Below, one piece after another: positions 17,654-25,824 of a stretch of 64,000 nucleotides of DNA; position 1 is the stretch's first letter; each line of letters starts with the position of its first letter. The stretch is from G963674955 sp963674955 (lineage in GTDB: Bacteria > Desulfobacterota > Desulfovibrionia > Desulfovibrionales > Desulfovibrionaceae), in assembly GCA_963674955.2 (NCBI GenBank), contig CAXXKR010000001.1, forward strand, positions 682,001 to 746,000. Reading direction: 5' to 3'. The notes under the pieces were generated by a model. It saw only the letters and a program-made list of their open reading frames with translations, did not search any database and was not told where the DNA came from. A program made the position numbers and the translations under genes.

Positions 17654-18697
17654 TCATTCGGCTTCGGCCTCTTTGACCTCTGCCGGTTCCTTGACTCCAA
17701 GGTGTTCGAGGAGCTTGTCCTCGATCTGCTGCCTTAGTTCGGGGGTTTCGGCCAGGAGCGCACGCACGTTTTCCTTGCCCTGGCCCAGCCGTTCCGAGCC
17801 GAAGGCGTACCAGGCGCCGCTTTTCTCCACGATGCCGTTTTCCACGCCCATGTCGATTAGCTCGCCCTCGCGGGAAATGCCCTGGCCGTAAAGCACGTCC
17901 ACAAGGGCCTCGCGGAAGGGCGGGGCGACCTTGTTCTTCACGGCCTTGATGCGCACCCTGCTGCCGTAGGCCTCCTCCTTGTCCTTGAGGGTTTGGATTC
18001 TGCGGATGTCCAGGCGCAGGGAGGCGTAGAATTTCAGGGCGTTGCCGCCGGAGGTGGTTTCGGGGTTGCCGTATCCGGTCATGCCGATCTTCATCCTGAT
18101 CTGGTTGATGAAGATGACCACGCAGTTGGACTTGTGTATGGTTCCGGTCAGCTTGCGCAGGGCGTGGGACATGAGCCGGGCCTGTCCGCCCACCTGGGTC
18201 TCGCCCATGCTTCCTTCCAGTTCGGCCTGGGGGATGAGGGCGGCCACGGAGTCGATGACCACCACGTCAACGCCGCCGGAGCGGACCAGAAGATCCGAAA
18301 TTTCAAGGGCCTGCTCACCGTAGTCGGGCTGGGAGATGAGAAGCTCGTCGGTCTTGACGCCCAGCCTTTTGGCATAGTGGATGTCCAGGGCGTGCTCGGC
18401 GTCGATAAAGGCCGCGCTGCCGCCCATTTTCTGCGCCTCGGCTATTATGTGCAGGGCCAGGGTGGTCTTGCCCGATGATTCCGGGCCGTATATTTCGGTG
18501 ACCCGGCCCTTGGGTATTCCGCCCACGCCAAGGGCAATGTCCAGGCCGATGGAACCGGTGGGTATGACCGGCATGGAGGCGACGACATCGGAGTCCATGC
18601 GCATGATCGATCCCTTGCCGAACTTGCGTTCAATGGTGGTCAGGGCAGTGTTGAGCGCCTCGGTGCGCATGGCTTCCGCATCGGCTTTTTTGGCCAT
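17654..18697 (-). CDS. recA: Recombinase A
   Basis: A 347-residue RecA with the Walker A loop GPESSGKTT, the catalytic EHALD region, VVVIDSVAALIP (Walker B), the L2-flanking NQIRMKIGMTGYGNPETT and the acidic tail ending EVKEAEAE. It polymerises on single-stranded DNA, promotes strand exchange and triggers LexA self-cleavage. A GGAGGAT site precedes ATG 18697. The spacer toward the divergent PP-loop gene holds a perfect inverted repeat that could be an SOS operator. Confidence 0.99.
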   Translation of the reverse strand: MAKKADAEAMRTEALNTALTTIERKFGKGSIMRMDSDVVASMPVIPTGSIGLDIALGVGGIPKGRVTEIYGPESSGKTTLALHIIAEAQKMGGSAAFIDAEHALDIHYAKRLGVKTDELLISQPDYGEQALEISDLLVRSGGVDVVVIDSVAALIPQAELEGSMGETQVGGQARLMSHALRKLTGTIHKSNCVVIFINQIRMKIGMTGYGNPETTSGGNALKFYASLRLDIRRIQTLKDKEEAYGSRVRIKAVKNKVAPPFREALVDVLYGQGISREGELIDMGVENGIVEKSGAWYAFGSERLGQGKENVRALLAETPELRQQIEDKLLEHLGVKEPAEVKEAEAE

Positions 18698-18754
18698 TTT
18701 ATCCTCCGAATATCATAGGGTGTCGAAAAGTCGAACAAGACCGATTACCAAATC

Positions 18755-18773
18755 CGGTTGCGGACGGCAACCG
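18755..18773. promoter_or_regulatory. Inverted repeat in the recA/PP-loop gene spacer (possible operator)
   Basis: CGGTTGC (18755-18761) and GCAACCG (18767-18773) are perfect complements around a 5-nt centre, 58 bp before recA. The GGTT...AACC arms recall the arms of some deltaproteobacterial LexA boxes, but the spacing differs by one base from the Geobacter form I remember. The LexA link is a guess. Confidence 0.4.
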
Positions 18774-18845
18774 AATGATGAGGCCTCGGACCGGGCCTGC
18801 CGGTTCGGCTTGCGCTCCGTCCTGGCCTCAAGTAGAGGTCGCCTG

Positions 18846-19892
18846 ATGAACGACAACTACGATGCCCTGGCCCTGTTTTCGGGCGGGCTTGACAGCATAT
18901 TGGCCTGCAAGGTCATTCAGGACCAGGGGCTGAAAGTCCTGGGACTGCATTTCGTGAGTCCCTTTTTCGGTTTTCCGGAAAAGGTCGATTTTTGGGCGAA
19001 AGCATACGGAATCGAGGTCCGGACTGTGGACATCTCGGACCAATACGTGGAGATGATCGCGGGTGGTCCGGCCAACGGCTTCGGCAAGCTCTTGAACCCC
19101 TGCGTGGACTGCAAGATAATGATGCTCAGGAAAGCCAAGGCCCTGCTCGGCGACTTCAATGCGGGGATTGTGGTTTCCGGCGAGGTCACGGGGCAGCGGC
19201 CCATGTCCCAGCGCCGCGACGCGTTGAATCTCATATCAAAAAGCGCGGATGTGCGCGACGTGCTTCTTAGGCCCCTGTGCGCCCTGAGGCTCGATCCAAC
19301 GCCCGTGGAAGAAGCCGGTCTGGTGGACAGGGAAAGGCTGCTGGACATCAGCGGACGCGGCCGCAAGGAGCAGCTGCGCATGGCCGAGGAATACGGTTTC
19401 ACCGACATTCCCTCCCCGGGGGGCGGGTGCCAGTTGACCGAAATCGAATCCTCTGCAAGATATTATCAGGTTTTGAAGAATGTGGATTCGCCCACGGCCG
19501 GTGATTTCAGGTTCTGCAACGCCGGGCGGCAGTACTGGTCCGGCGGAAAGTGGCTGGTCGTCGGCCGCAACATGGACGACAACGAGCGCATCGCGGCCGG
19601 GGCTTCGGCAACGGACATGGCCTTCAAGGTCAAGGGCTTTCCCGGCCCGCTGGCCGTGGCGCGCGTCGGGCCGTCAAACCCCTGGGACCACGAGAGCGTC
19701 CGGGACGCGGCCGCTTTCATGGCCTCGTTTTCCCCCAAGGCCAGAAAGGCCGGAGGTCCGGTCAAGGTCATGGTGGAACAGGGGCGGGTTGTTCTGGAAG
19801 TGGAGACGACGCCTTCAAGAGAGACGGCGATGAACTGGAAGGAGCCTGACCTGGAAGGGCTCAAGGAGTGGAAGGCCAAGCATGCTGGCTGA
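18846..19892 (+). CDS. PP-loop ATPase related to tRNA-thiolation enzymes (MnmA/ThiI-like)
   Basis: The 348-residue product starts at ATG 18846. The PP-loop SGGLDS is at residues 12-17. NPCVDCKIMML holds a CxxC pair, as in thio-transfer enzymes, and the GEVTGQRPMSQRRDAL segment is typical of ThiI/TrmU-like proteins with this layout. The C-terminal ~130 residues (WLVVGRNMDDNERIAAGA) resemble an NFACT-R/DUF814-type RNA-binding module. Together these suggest ATP-dependent sulfur insertion into tRNA, but substrate and position are unknown. It overlaps the downstream antiporter gene by 11 bp, so both are in one operon. Confidence 0.75.
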   Translation: MNDNYDALALFSGGLDSILACKVIQDQGLKVLGLHFVSPFFGFPEKVDFWAKAYGIEVRTVDISDQYVEMIAGGPANGFGKLLNPCVDCKIMMLRKAKALLGDFNAGIVVSGEVTGQRPMSQRRDALNLISKSADVRDVLLRPLCALRLDPTPVEEAGLVDRERLLDISGRGRKEQLRMAEEYGFTDIPSPGGGCQLTEIESSARYYQVLKNVDSPTAGDFRFCNAGRQYWSGGKWLVVGRNMDDNERIAAGASATDMAFKVKGFPGPLAVARVGPSNPWDHESVRDAAAFMASFSPKARKAGGPVKVMVEQGRVVLEVETTPSRETAMNWKEPDLEGLKEWKAKHAG

Positions 19893-20802
19893 TATCGCGT
19901 TGTTCATGGTCAGTTCCTTTCTGCTCTGGTTCGGGGCGGAATGGATAGTGGACTCCGCCTCTGCAATTGCAAGACGTTTCAACGTGTCCGAGCTGGTCAT
20001 CGGGCTGACCATCGTGGCCCTGGGCACCTCAGCGCCGGAATTTTTGGTCACGGCCACCGCCGCCTTCAAGGGGCTGGAGGACATTTCCCTGGCCAACGTC
20101 GTGGGCTCCAACATCTTCAACCTGGGCTTCATCCTGGGCCTCATGGCCCTGATAAAACCTCTGGCCACGCGGCCGACCATGCTTTATCGCGACGGGTTGC
20201 TGCTTTTCGCCACCACGGCCCTGATCCTGGTCATGGCCTCTTTCGGGGTTCTGGGCAGGTTCGCCGGGCTTTTGTTGCTGATCCTGCTTTTCTGCTATCT
20301 GGGCTGGCTGTTTTTCAAACCCAAAAAAACAGGCAATCACGAAGAGGGCGGACGAGTGGCCGGAAAATGGGATTATCTTCGTCTTCTGGCCGGTTTCATC
20401 GGCATAGCGGCAGGCGGCCACATCATGGTCAACTCGGCCACCGGCATAGCCCTGGCCCTTGGCGTGAGCCATTGGGTGGTGGGAGTGACCATTGTGGCGG
20501 CCGGGACATCCCTGCCCGAGCTTGTGACCTGCCTCTCGGCCTCGGTGCGCGGCAAGAACGAGATACTCCTCGGCAACCTGCTGGGTAGCGATTTTTTCAA
20601 TTTCGCGGGGGTGCTCGGCCTGACCTGCCTGCTGCGTCCGCTGCACGTGTCAGAAAGCGCCATGCCCAGCCTGGTCATCCTGGTGGCGATGGTCGGGCTG
20701 GTGCTGGTCTTCATCCGCACGGGCTGGAAGGTCTCCAGGCTCGAAGGCGGACTGCTGGTGGGCATAAACCTTTTCCGCTGGCTCAGGGATTTCATGGTTT
20801 GA
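19882..20802 (+). CDS. CaCA-family Na+/Ca2+ (or K+) antiporter, YrbG-like
   Basis: The 306-residue membrane protein has about ten hydrophobic segments and two inverted alpha-repeats: GTSAPEFLVTATA with VVGSNIFNLGFILG in the first half, and GTSLPELVTCLSA with LLGSDFFNFAGVLG in the second. These carry the ion-binding acidic and polar residues of the family. It should exchange Ca2+ for Na+ or H+ across the inner membrane. The start overlaps the end of the PP-loop gene. A weak GGAC/GTCC hairpin follows the stop. Confidence 0.88.
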   Translation: MLADIALFMVSSFLLWFGAEWIVDSASAIARRFNVSELVIGLTIVALGTSAPEFLVTATAAFKGLEDISLANVVGSNIFNLGFILGLMALIKPLATRPTMLYRDGLLLFATTALILVMASFGVLGRFAGLLLLILLFCYLGWLFFKPKKTGNHEEGGRVAGKWDYLRLLAGFIGIAAGGHIMVNSATGIALALGVSHWVVGVTIVAAGTSLPELVTCLSASVRGKNEILLGNLLGSDFFNFAGVLGLTCLLRPLHVSESAMPSLVILVAMVGLVLVFIRTGWKVSRLEGGLLVGINLFRWLRDFMV

Positions 20803-20996
20803 TTGAAGGACGATTCTTGTCCGTTTGGTTCCTTGCCGCGATTCTCCAGCCTGCCGTGTTGCATAGGCCAATCAGCCCTTGGAGTGTTGCCGAAAGGTTG
20901 CCGTAGAATCTGGACATGGCGCATTGATTGTGCTTTCTTGTAATGATGGAGTTCCCTTGGGAACTTCCAGTTTTATTCGGATTAAATGAGGAAGGT

Positions 20997-23675
20997 ATGT
21001 CTGCAGACAAGTTGACCCGCTGTCTGGCTGTTGTTTTTTTTGCGCTTGTCGCTTTTTATCCCTGGCGGTGTTTCGGGGATAATGGCGGGAAAAATGTGCT
21101 GGTGCTTCATTCGTACCATCACGAACTCAAATGGGTGCACAATATCGAAGACGGGCTGCGCAACGTTTTCAAAGAGTTGCCCGTGCCGACGGAAATGCGT
21201 TCGGAATTCATGGATTCCAAGCGTGTCTTCAATCCCGAATACCTCGGCCAACTGGAAAAGATATATCTTGAGAAGTACAGGAATCAGCATCTGGACGTGA
21301 TCGTCGCAACGGACAACAACGCCCTTGAGTTCATTGTTGAACGCGGGGACAAGGTCTTTCCGGGCGTCCCAGTGGTCTTTTTGGGCGTGAACGGATTCAA
21401 TGCGGACATGCTCAAGGGACGGAAGAATATCACCGGAGTGGCTGAGGACGTTGGAATTCCGGGAACGATCAAGGCGGCGCTTGCTCTTTTTCCCAAGACC
21501 CGGCGCGTGGTGGCCTACGTTTCCGACTTCCCTACGGCTCTGAAAAATAAAAAAACCTTTCTTCAGGCCAGAAAAAATTTTCCCGGTCATGTCAAATTCG
21601 AGATTGTAGACAGCGTGAACATCGACAGGGCCGCAAAACACATTTCGACTCTTGGACCCGACACTGTGGCGGTTCTGATCTCGTTTCTCCGCGACGAACA
21701 CGGCCAACTGCAATTGATGGAGGATTCTGCATCGAGGCTGGGCAAGGCCGCTTCCTGCCCTGTTTTCGGACTTTGGGACTTCATCCTCGGCCACGGCATC
21801 GTTGGCGGAAAACTCATCAGCGGCTACAGCCAGGGCGAGGTCGCCGCAGGTCTGGCCGTACGGATAATGAACGGCGAGAGCCCGGATTCCATTCCCATTG
21901 TCCTCGACAGCCCCAATCAATACATGTTCGACTGGGAGGCGCTCAACCGGTTCGACTACGATCCCACAGGTCTTCCCGCCGACAGCGTCTTCATCAACAA
22001 GACCGAGACCCTGTATGAGAAAACAAGAAAAATAGTCTGGACCGCAATTGGAATAATCGTGGTCATGGGCCTGGCCATCGCCTTTTTCATCCTGAACCTC
22101 GTGGGCCGGCGCAAGGCCGAAAAGGCCCTGGTTGATTCCAAGCAGGAATTCGAAAGCATTTTCGAGAATTCACAGGTGGGAATAATGCTGTTGCGCGGCG
22201 GACGCTTTCTGGCGCGCGGCAACCAGCGTCTGGCCGACATCTTGGGTTATGATTCGACCGACGAACTGGTTGGAATCGGCATGCGGCAGATTCATCTGGA
22301 TGAAGAGCACTTTCAGCATTTCGGCGAGACCTACTACAAGAAATTGAAGGACGGCGAGCAGATTCAGGTGGAATACCTGATTCGCCGCAAGGACGGCAGG
22401 GCCACATGGTGCCTTTTGTCCGGCAAGGCCCTTGATTCCGAAAACCTTGATCGGGGCGTGATCTGGGTGGTGGACGACCTGGAGCCGAGAAAGGCAATGG
22501 AGAGAGACCTGCTGGAGGCCAAGGAATTGGCCGAGGCGGCCAACAGGTCGAAATCCGAGTTCCTGGCCAACATGAGCCATGAGATACGGACGCCCATAAA
22601 CGGACTCATGGGCATGTTGCAGCTGTTGCAGACCACCTCGCAGGACAAGGAGCAACAGGAATATACCGACATCGCCATCCAGAGCGGCAAACGGCTGACC
22701 ACCCTTTTGGGCGACATCCTCGACCTGTCCAGGGTGGAGGCCGGGAAGATGGAAATCCGCATGGAGGAATTCGACCTGCCGGAGGTGGTCAAGGCCGTGG
22801 ACGATCTCTTCGGCTTTGGGGCCAGGCAGAAACAGGTCGAGTTGCGGTTTGAGCTGGATGAGAATCTTCCCCGGCGGCTGGTGGGAGACGGCCAGCGCCT
22901 GCAACAGATTCTTTTCAACATCGTGGGCAACGCCCTGAAGTTCACCGAGCACGGCTCCATCGTCGTTGAGGTCGGTCGTCTCGCTTCCGCGGACGCATCA
23001 AAGACTAGGATCCTGTTCTCAGTGGTGGACACCGGAATGGGCATGCCTCCGGAAACGTTGGACAAGCTGTTCAACCCCTTCACCCAGGCGGACGGCTCCC
23101 ACACCCGCCAGTTTCAGGGTGCGGGACTGGGCTTGAGCATCGTCAAACGTTTGGTGGAGTTGATGGGCGGGACCGTGGCGGTTTCCAGCGGGCCGGGCGA
23201 GGGAACGGAGTTTTATGTCTCCATTCCATTCAGCCCGGCCAAGGACGGGCAGCCACGGGAACATTCCGGCGCGGTCAAGAGGGAACTCGCCCCAAAGGGG
23301 CGCCGGGTGCTGGTGGTCGAGGACGACAAGGTCAGCAGGCTGGCGATCACGGCCCTGCTGAAGAAGAGAGGCCTTGATGTCCGGGATGTTGACACAGGCT
23401 GGCAGGCCCTGAACTCCCTGCGCGAGACAAGGTTCAACTTGATCTTCATGGACATCCAGCTGCCCCTGATGGATGGCGTCGAAGTGACCAAAATCATTCG
23501 TTCGTCGCCTGATTTCGCTGACAGCTCGGACATTCCGATCATCGCCCTGACCGCCCACGCCATGAGCGGCGACAAGGAGAGGTTCCTGAATGCGGGAATG
23601 GACGGATACCTGGCCAAGCCCGTGGAGGTGGAGTTGCTGGACATTTTGCTGGAGCGCTTCCTGGCCTTTGATTGA
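20997..23675 (+). CDS. Hybrid sensor kinase with a periplasmic ABC_sub_bind sensor domain
   Basis: ATG 20997 follows a GAGGAAGGT site. The 892-residue protein has a signal/anchor (1-23). A periplasmic ABC_sub_bind (PF04392-type) ligand domain follows (~25-330: LHSYHHELKWVHNIEDGL, VPVVFLGVNGFN, VAEDVGIPGTI). Next are a membrane helix (~343-365), a PAS domain (~375-490), HisKA with His528 in MSHEIRTPINGLMG, HATPase (NIVGNALKFTE, DTGMGMP, GAGLGLSIV) and a receiver with Asp819 in LIFMDIQLP. No output domain is present, so a phosphotransfer partner is needed. A binding-protein fold fused to a kinase suggests direct sensing of a small solute. A GTTCCC/GGGAAC dyad (20951-20964) lies just upstream. 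Confidence 0.9.
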   Translation: MSADKLTRCLAVVFFALVAFYPWRCFGDNGGKNVLVLHSYHHELKWVHNIEDGLRNVFKELPVPTEMRSEFMDSKRVFNPEYLGQLEKIYLEKYRNQHLDVIVATDNNALEFIVERGDKVFPGVPVVFLGVNGFNADMLKGRKNITGVAEDVGIPGTIKAALALFPKTRRVVAYVSDFPTALKNKKTFLQARKNFPGHVKFEIVDSVNIDRAAKHISTLGPDTVAVLISFLRDEHGQLQLMEDSASRLGKAASCPVFGLWDFILGHGIVGGKLISGYSQGEVAAGLAVRIMNGESPDSIPIVLDSPNQYMFDWEALNRFDYDPTGLPADSVFINKTETLYEKTRKIVWTAIGIIVVMGLAIAFFILNLVGRRKAEKALVDSKQEFESIFENSQVGIMLLRGGRFLARGNQRLADILGYDSTDELVGIGMRQIHLDEEHFQHFGETYYKKLKDGEQIQVEYLIRRKDGRATWCLLSGKALDSENLDRGVIWVVDDLEPRKAMERDLLEAKELAEAANRSKSEFLANMSHEIRTPINGLMGMLQLLQTTSQDKEQQEYTDIAIQSGKRLTTLLGDILDLSRVEAGKMEIRMEEFDLPEVVKAVDDLFGFGARQKQVELRFELDENLPRRLVGDGQRLQQILFNIVGNALKFTEHGSIVVEVGRLASADASKTRILFSVVDTGMGMPPETLDKLFNPFTQADGSHTRQFQGAGLGLSIVKRLVELMGGTVAVSSGPGEGTEFYVSIPFSPAKDGQPREHSGAVKRELAPKGRRVLVVEDDKVSRLAITALLKKRGLDVRDVDTGWQALNSLRETRFNLIFMDIQLPLMDGVEVTKIIRSSPDFADSSDIPIIALTAHAMSGDKERFLNAGMDGYLAKPVEVELLDILLERFLAFD

Positions 23676-23802
23676 ACTAAGGCCGCTTCCTTTTTTTGGA
23701 ACGATATCACCCTACCGTCACTTGCCAGCCCGCTAAAAAGGACTTATTCTTTGAAGGTTGACAAGCATTGAAACCAAATACGCCTTTCAAGGAGGACAAC
23801 CA

Positions 23803-24561
23803 ATGGTTGGATATCCGTCTATGAATCAACAGCCCCCCTTCGGGCAGACCAAAACCGCTTCGCTTGAAATGGTCAACGCCTTCATGCGCGGCGTCTACGC
23901 CTGGATGGGTTCGGGCCTGGCCATCACCGCCGTGATCTCCTGGCTTACCGCCAACAGCCCGGCCATGCTCGGCCTGCTGTTCAACGTGGACCCGGCAACG
24001 GGCGCGGTCACCGGCCTTTCCATGCTCTTCTGGGTGCTGATGATCGGCGAGCTGGGCCTGGTCTTCTTCTTGAGCGCAAGGGTCCAGACCCTGTCGGCAA
24101 GCACGGCCAGTCTGCTTTTCCTGGGCTACAGCGCCCTCAACGGCGTGACCCTGTCCATGATCTTCCTGACCTACACCTCACAGTCCATCGTTTCCACCTT
24201 CCTGGTCACGGCGGGCATGTTCGGGGCCATGAGCATCTACGGCCTGGTGACCAAGCGGGACCTGACCTCCATGGGCAGCTTTCTGTTCATGGGGCTTATC
24301 GGCCTGTTCATCGCCATGATCGTGAACATGTTCCTCCAGAGTTCGGCCATGAGCTTCGTCATTTCCGGCCTTGGAGTGGTCATCTTCACAGGGCTGACCG
24401 CCTACGACACCCAGAAGCTCAAGACCATGGGCGAGATGGTTCCCCACGGCGACGCCACGGCCATCAGGCGCGGCACGGTCATGGGCGCCCTGACCCTTTA
24501 TCTTGACTTCATCAACCTCTTCCTCATGCTCCTAAGGTTCATGGGGGCCGCACGCGATTAA
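23803..24561 (+). CDS. Bax inhibitor-1/YccA-family inner membrane protein
   Basis: ATG 23803 is preceded by AAGGAGG; the in-frame 23758 start is not. The 252-residue product has a short cytoplasmic N-terminus rich in Pro/Gln/Phe and seven membrane segments. The family features are the GYSALNGVTLSMIFLTYT segment, the ITGLTAYDTQKLK-type end and a C-terminal LYLDFINLFLMLLRFMG. In Escherichia coli relatives (YccA, YbhL) interact with FtsH or act as pH-linked channels; the role here is unknown. It is monocistronic, with a terminator 15 bp after the stop. Confidence 0.88.
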   Translation: MVGYPSMNQQPPFGQTKTASLEMVNAFMRGVYAWMGSGLAITAVISWLTANSPAMLGLLFNVDPATGAVTGLSMLFWVLMIGELGLVFFLSARVQTLSASTASLLFLGYSALNGVTLSMIFLTYTSQSIVSTFLVTAGMFGAMSIYGLVTKRDLTSMGSFLFMGLIGLFIAMIVNMFLQSSAMSFVISGLGVVIFTGLTAYDTQKLKTMGEMVPHGDATAIRRGTVMGALTLYLDFINLFLMLLRFMGAARD

Positions 24562-24575
24562 GAGAGAACAACGCC

Positions 24576-24604
24576 GACCCCGCCTCCGGGCGGGGTCTTT
24601 GGTT
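24576..24604 (+). terminator. Rho-independent terminator
   Basis: GACCCCGCC pairs with GGCGGGGTC around a four-base loop, followed by TTTGGTTT. It separates the BI-1 gene from lpxK. Confidence 0.85.
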
Positions 24605-24660
24605 TCGGGAACGCGGCTTCCCCCGGCCTCTTTTTTTGTTTCCCGAAAAGCAGGACGGCC

Positions 24661-25788
24661 ATGAAGACCATTGAAGGACTACAAGACAGGTTCCGCTTCC
24701 TGCTCGCCCCTTTCGGGGCTGCGTACGGTCTGGTCATGCGCCTTCGACAGGGACTCTACCAGGGCGGTATTCTGCCTTGCTGGATTCCGCCCGCAATCAC
24801 TGTCTCGGTGGGAAACATCGGCTGGGGCGGCACGGGCAAGACGCCTGTTTCGGGCTGGTTTCTGGGCTGGGCCGAGACAATGGGCCTGACCTCCGTTCTC
24901 CTGACCAGGGGCTACAAGGCCAGGCCCGAGAAATATCCCTATCTTGTGAACAGCCAAAGCCTGGCCGAGGAGGCTGGCGACGAGCCGCTTTTGCTGGCCC
25001 GGGAACATCCCGGAGCACATGTCGTTGTCGATCCGGTCCGCAGCAGGTCCGGCCCTTTGGCCTGCGAGAAATTCTCTCCGCACCTCGTCGTGCTTGACGA
25101 CGGTTTCCAGCACATGGCCGTGGCCCGAGACCTGAATCTGGTTTTGTTCAGGCCCGAAGACCTGGACAAGGGCTGGAACAGGGTCATTCCTTCGGGAACA
25201 TGGCGAGAGGGCGTCAACGCCCTGGCCAGGGCCGACGCCTTTTTGGTCAAATGCTCACCGGAGATGTTCAAGTCCATGATTCCGCTCATCAGGAAAAGGC
25301 TGCTCAAGTTCGACAAGCCTGTCTTCAGCTTTTCCCTGCGCCCTTACTCCCTGCGGCAGATCAGCGGGCATGACAGGGCGGACGGCTTTTCGGGCAGCCC
25401 CTACGCCCTGGTCACCGGGGTGGGAGACCCCGACCAGGTGGAGCGCACGGCTGTTGAATTTTTAGGCTACGCCCCGGCCCGGCGCTTTGATTTCCCGGAC
25501 CATCATTTCTACACCAAGACGGACGCCCTTGAAATCGAGGCCGCGGCCGCAAAAAAGGGATGCGAACATATCCTCTGCACCACCAAGGACGCGGTCAAGC
25601 TCGGCCCTCTGGCCTCCGAGTCCTTTTGGACCTTTGACCTGCAGGTTGTTTTCGGCCCCAAGACGTTGTCTGCGGACACGTTCAAGTCCTGGTGGTCGGG
25701 CAATTGGGAAAGATTGAGTGCGGAGAAGGGCTTGAATTGCCCAGGCCTCGCAGCGGCCGAGGAAGAGGGTGCGGACGGCGATGAATAG
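24661..25788 (+). CDS. lpxK: Tetraacyldisaccharide 4'-kinase
   Basis: The 375-residue product has the membrane-associated N-terminal helix region, the P-loop GGTGKTP (~57-63), the LLTRGYKA motif and the DDGFQH motif that binds lipid and metal. It phosphorylates the 4' position of the lipid A precursor at the inner membrane, so the cell makes lipopolysaccharide. It is slightly longer than usual, with an acidic tail (AAAEEEGADGDE). rnr starts 36 bp later on the same strand, likely one transcript. No other lipid A gene is adjacent. Confidence 0.93.
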   Translation: MKTIEGLQDRFRFLLAPFGAAYGLVMRLRQGLYQGGILPCWIPPAITVSVGNIGWGGTGKTPVSGWFLGWAETMGLTSVLLTRGYKARPEKYPYLVNSQSLAEEAGDEPLLLAREHPGAHVVVDPVRSRSGPLACEKFSPHLVVLDDGFQHMAVARDLNLVLFRPEDLDKGWNRVIPSGTWREGVNALARADAFLVKCSPEMFKSMIPLIRKRLLKFDKPVFSFSLRPYSLRQISGHDRADGFSGSPYALVTGVGDPDQVERTAVEFLGYAPARRFDFPDHHFYTKTDALEIEAAAAKKGCEHILCTTKDAVKLGPLASESFWTFDLQVVFGPKTLSADTFKSWWSGNWERLSAEKGLNCPGLAAAEEEGADGDE

Positions 25789-25824
25789 GTTCAGGGCCGG
25801 TGATCGGCGAGGAGCGTTTTGAGT

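Noticed and set aside
20951..20964. GTTCCC-TT-GGGAAC as terminator of the antiporter gene
   Set aside because: Two-base loop and 150 bp past the stop; more likely a chance dyad or an operator of the kinase gene.
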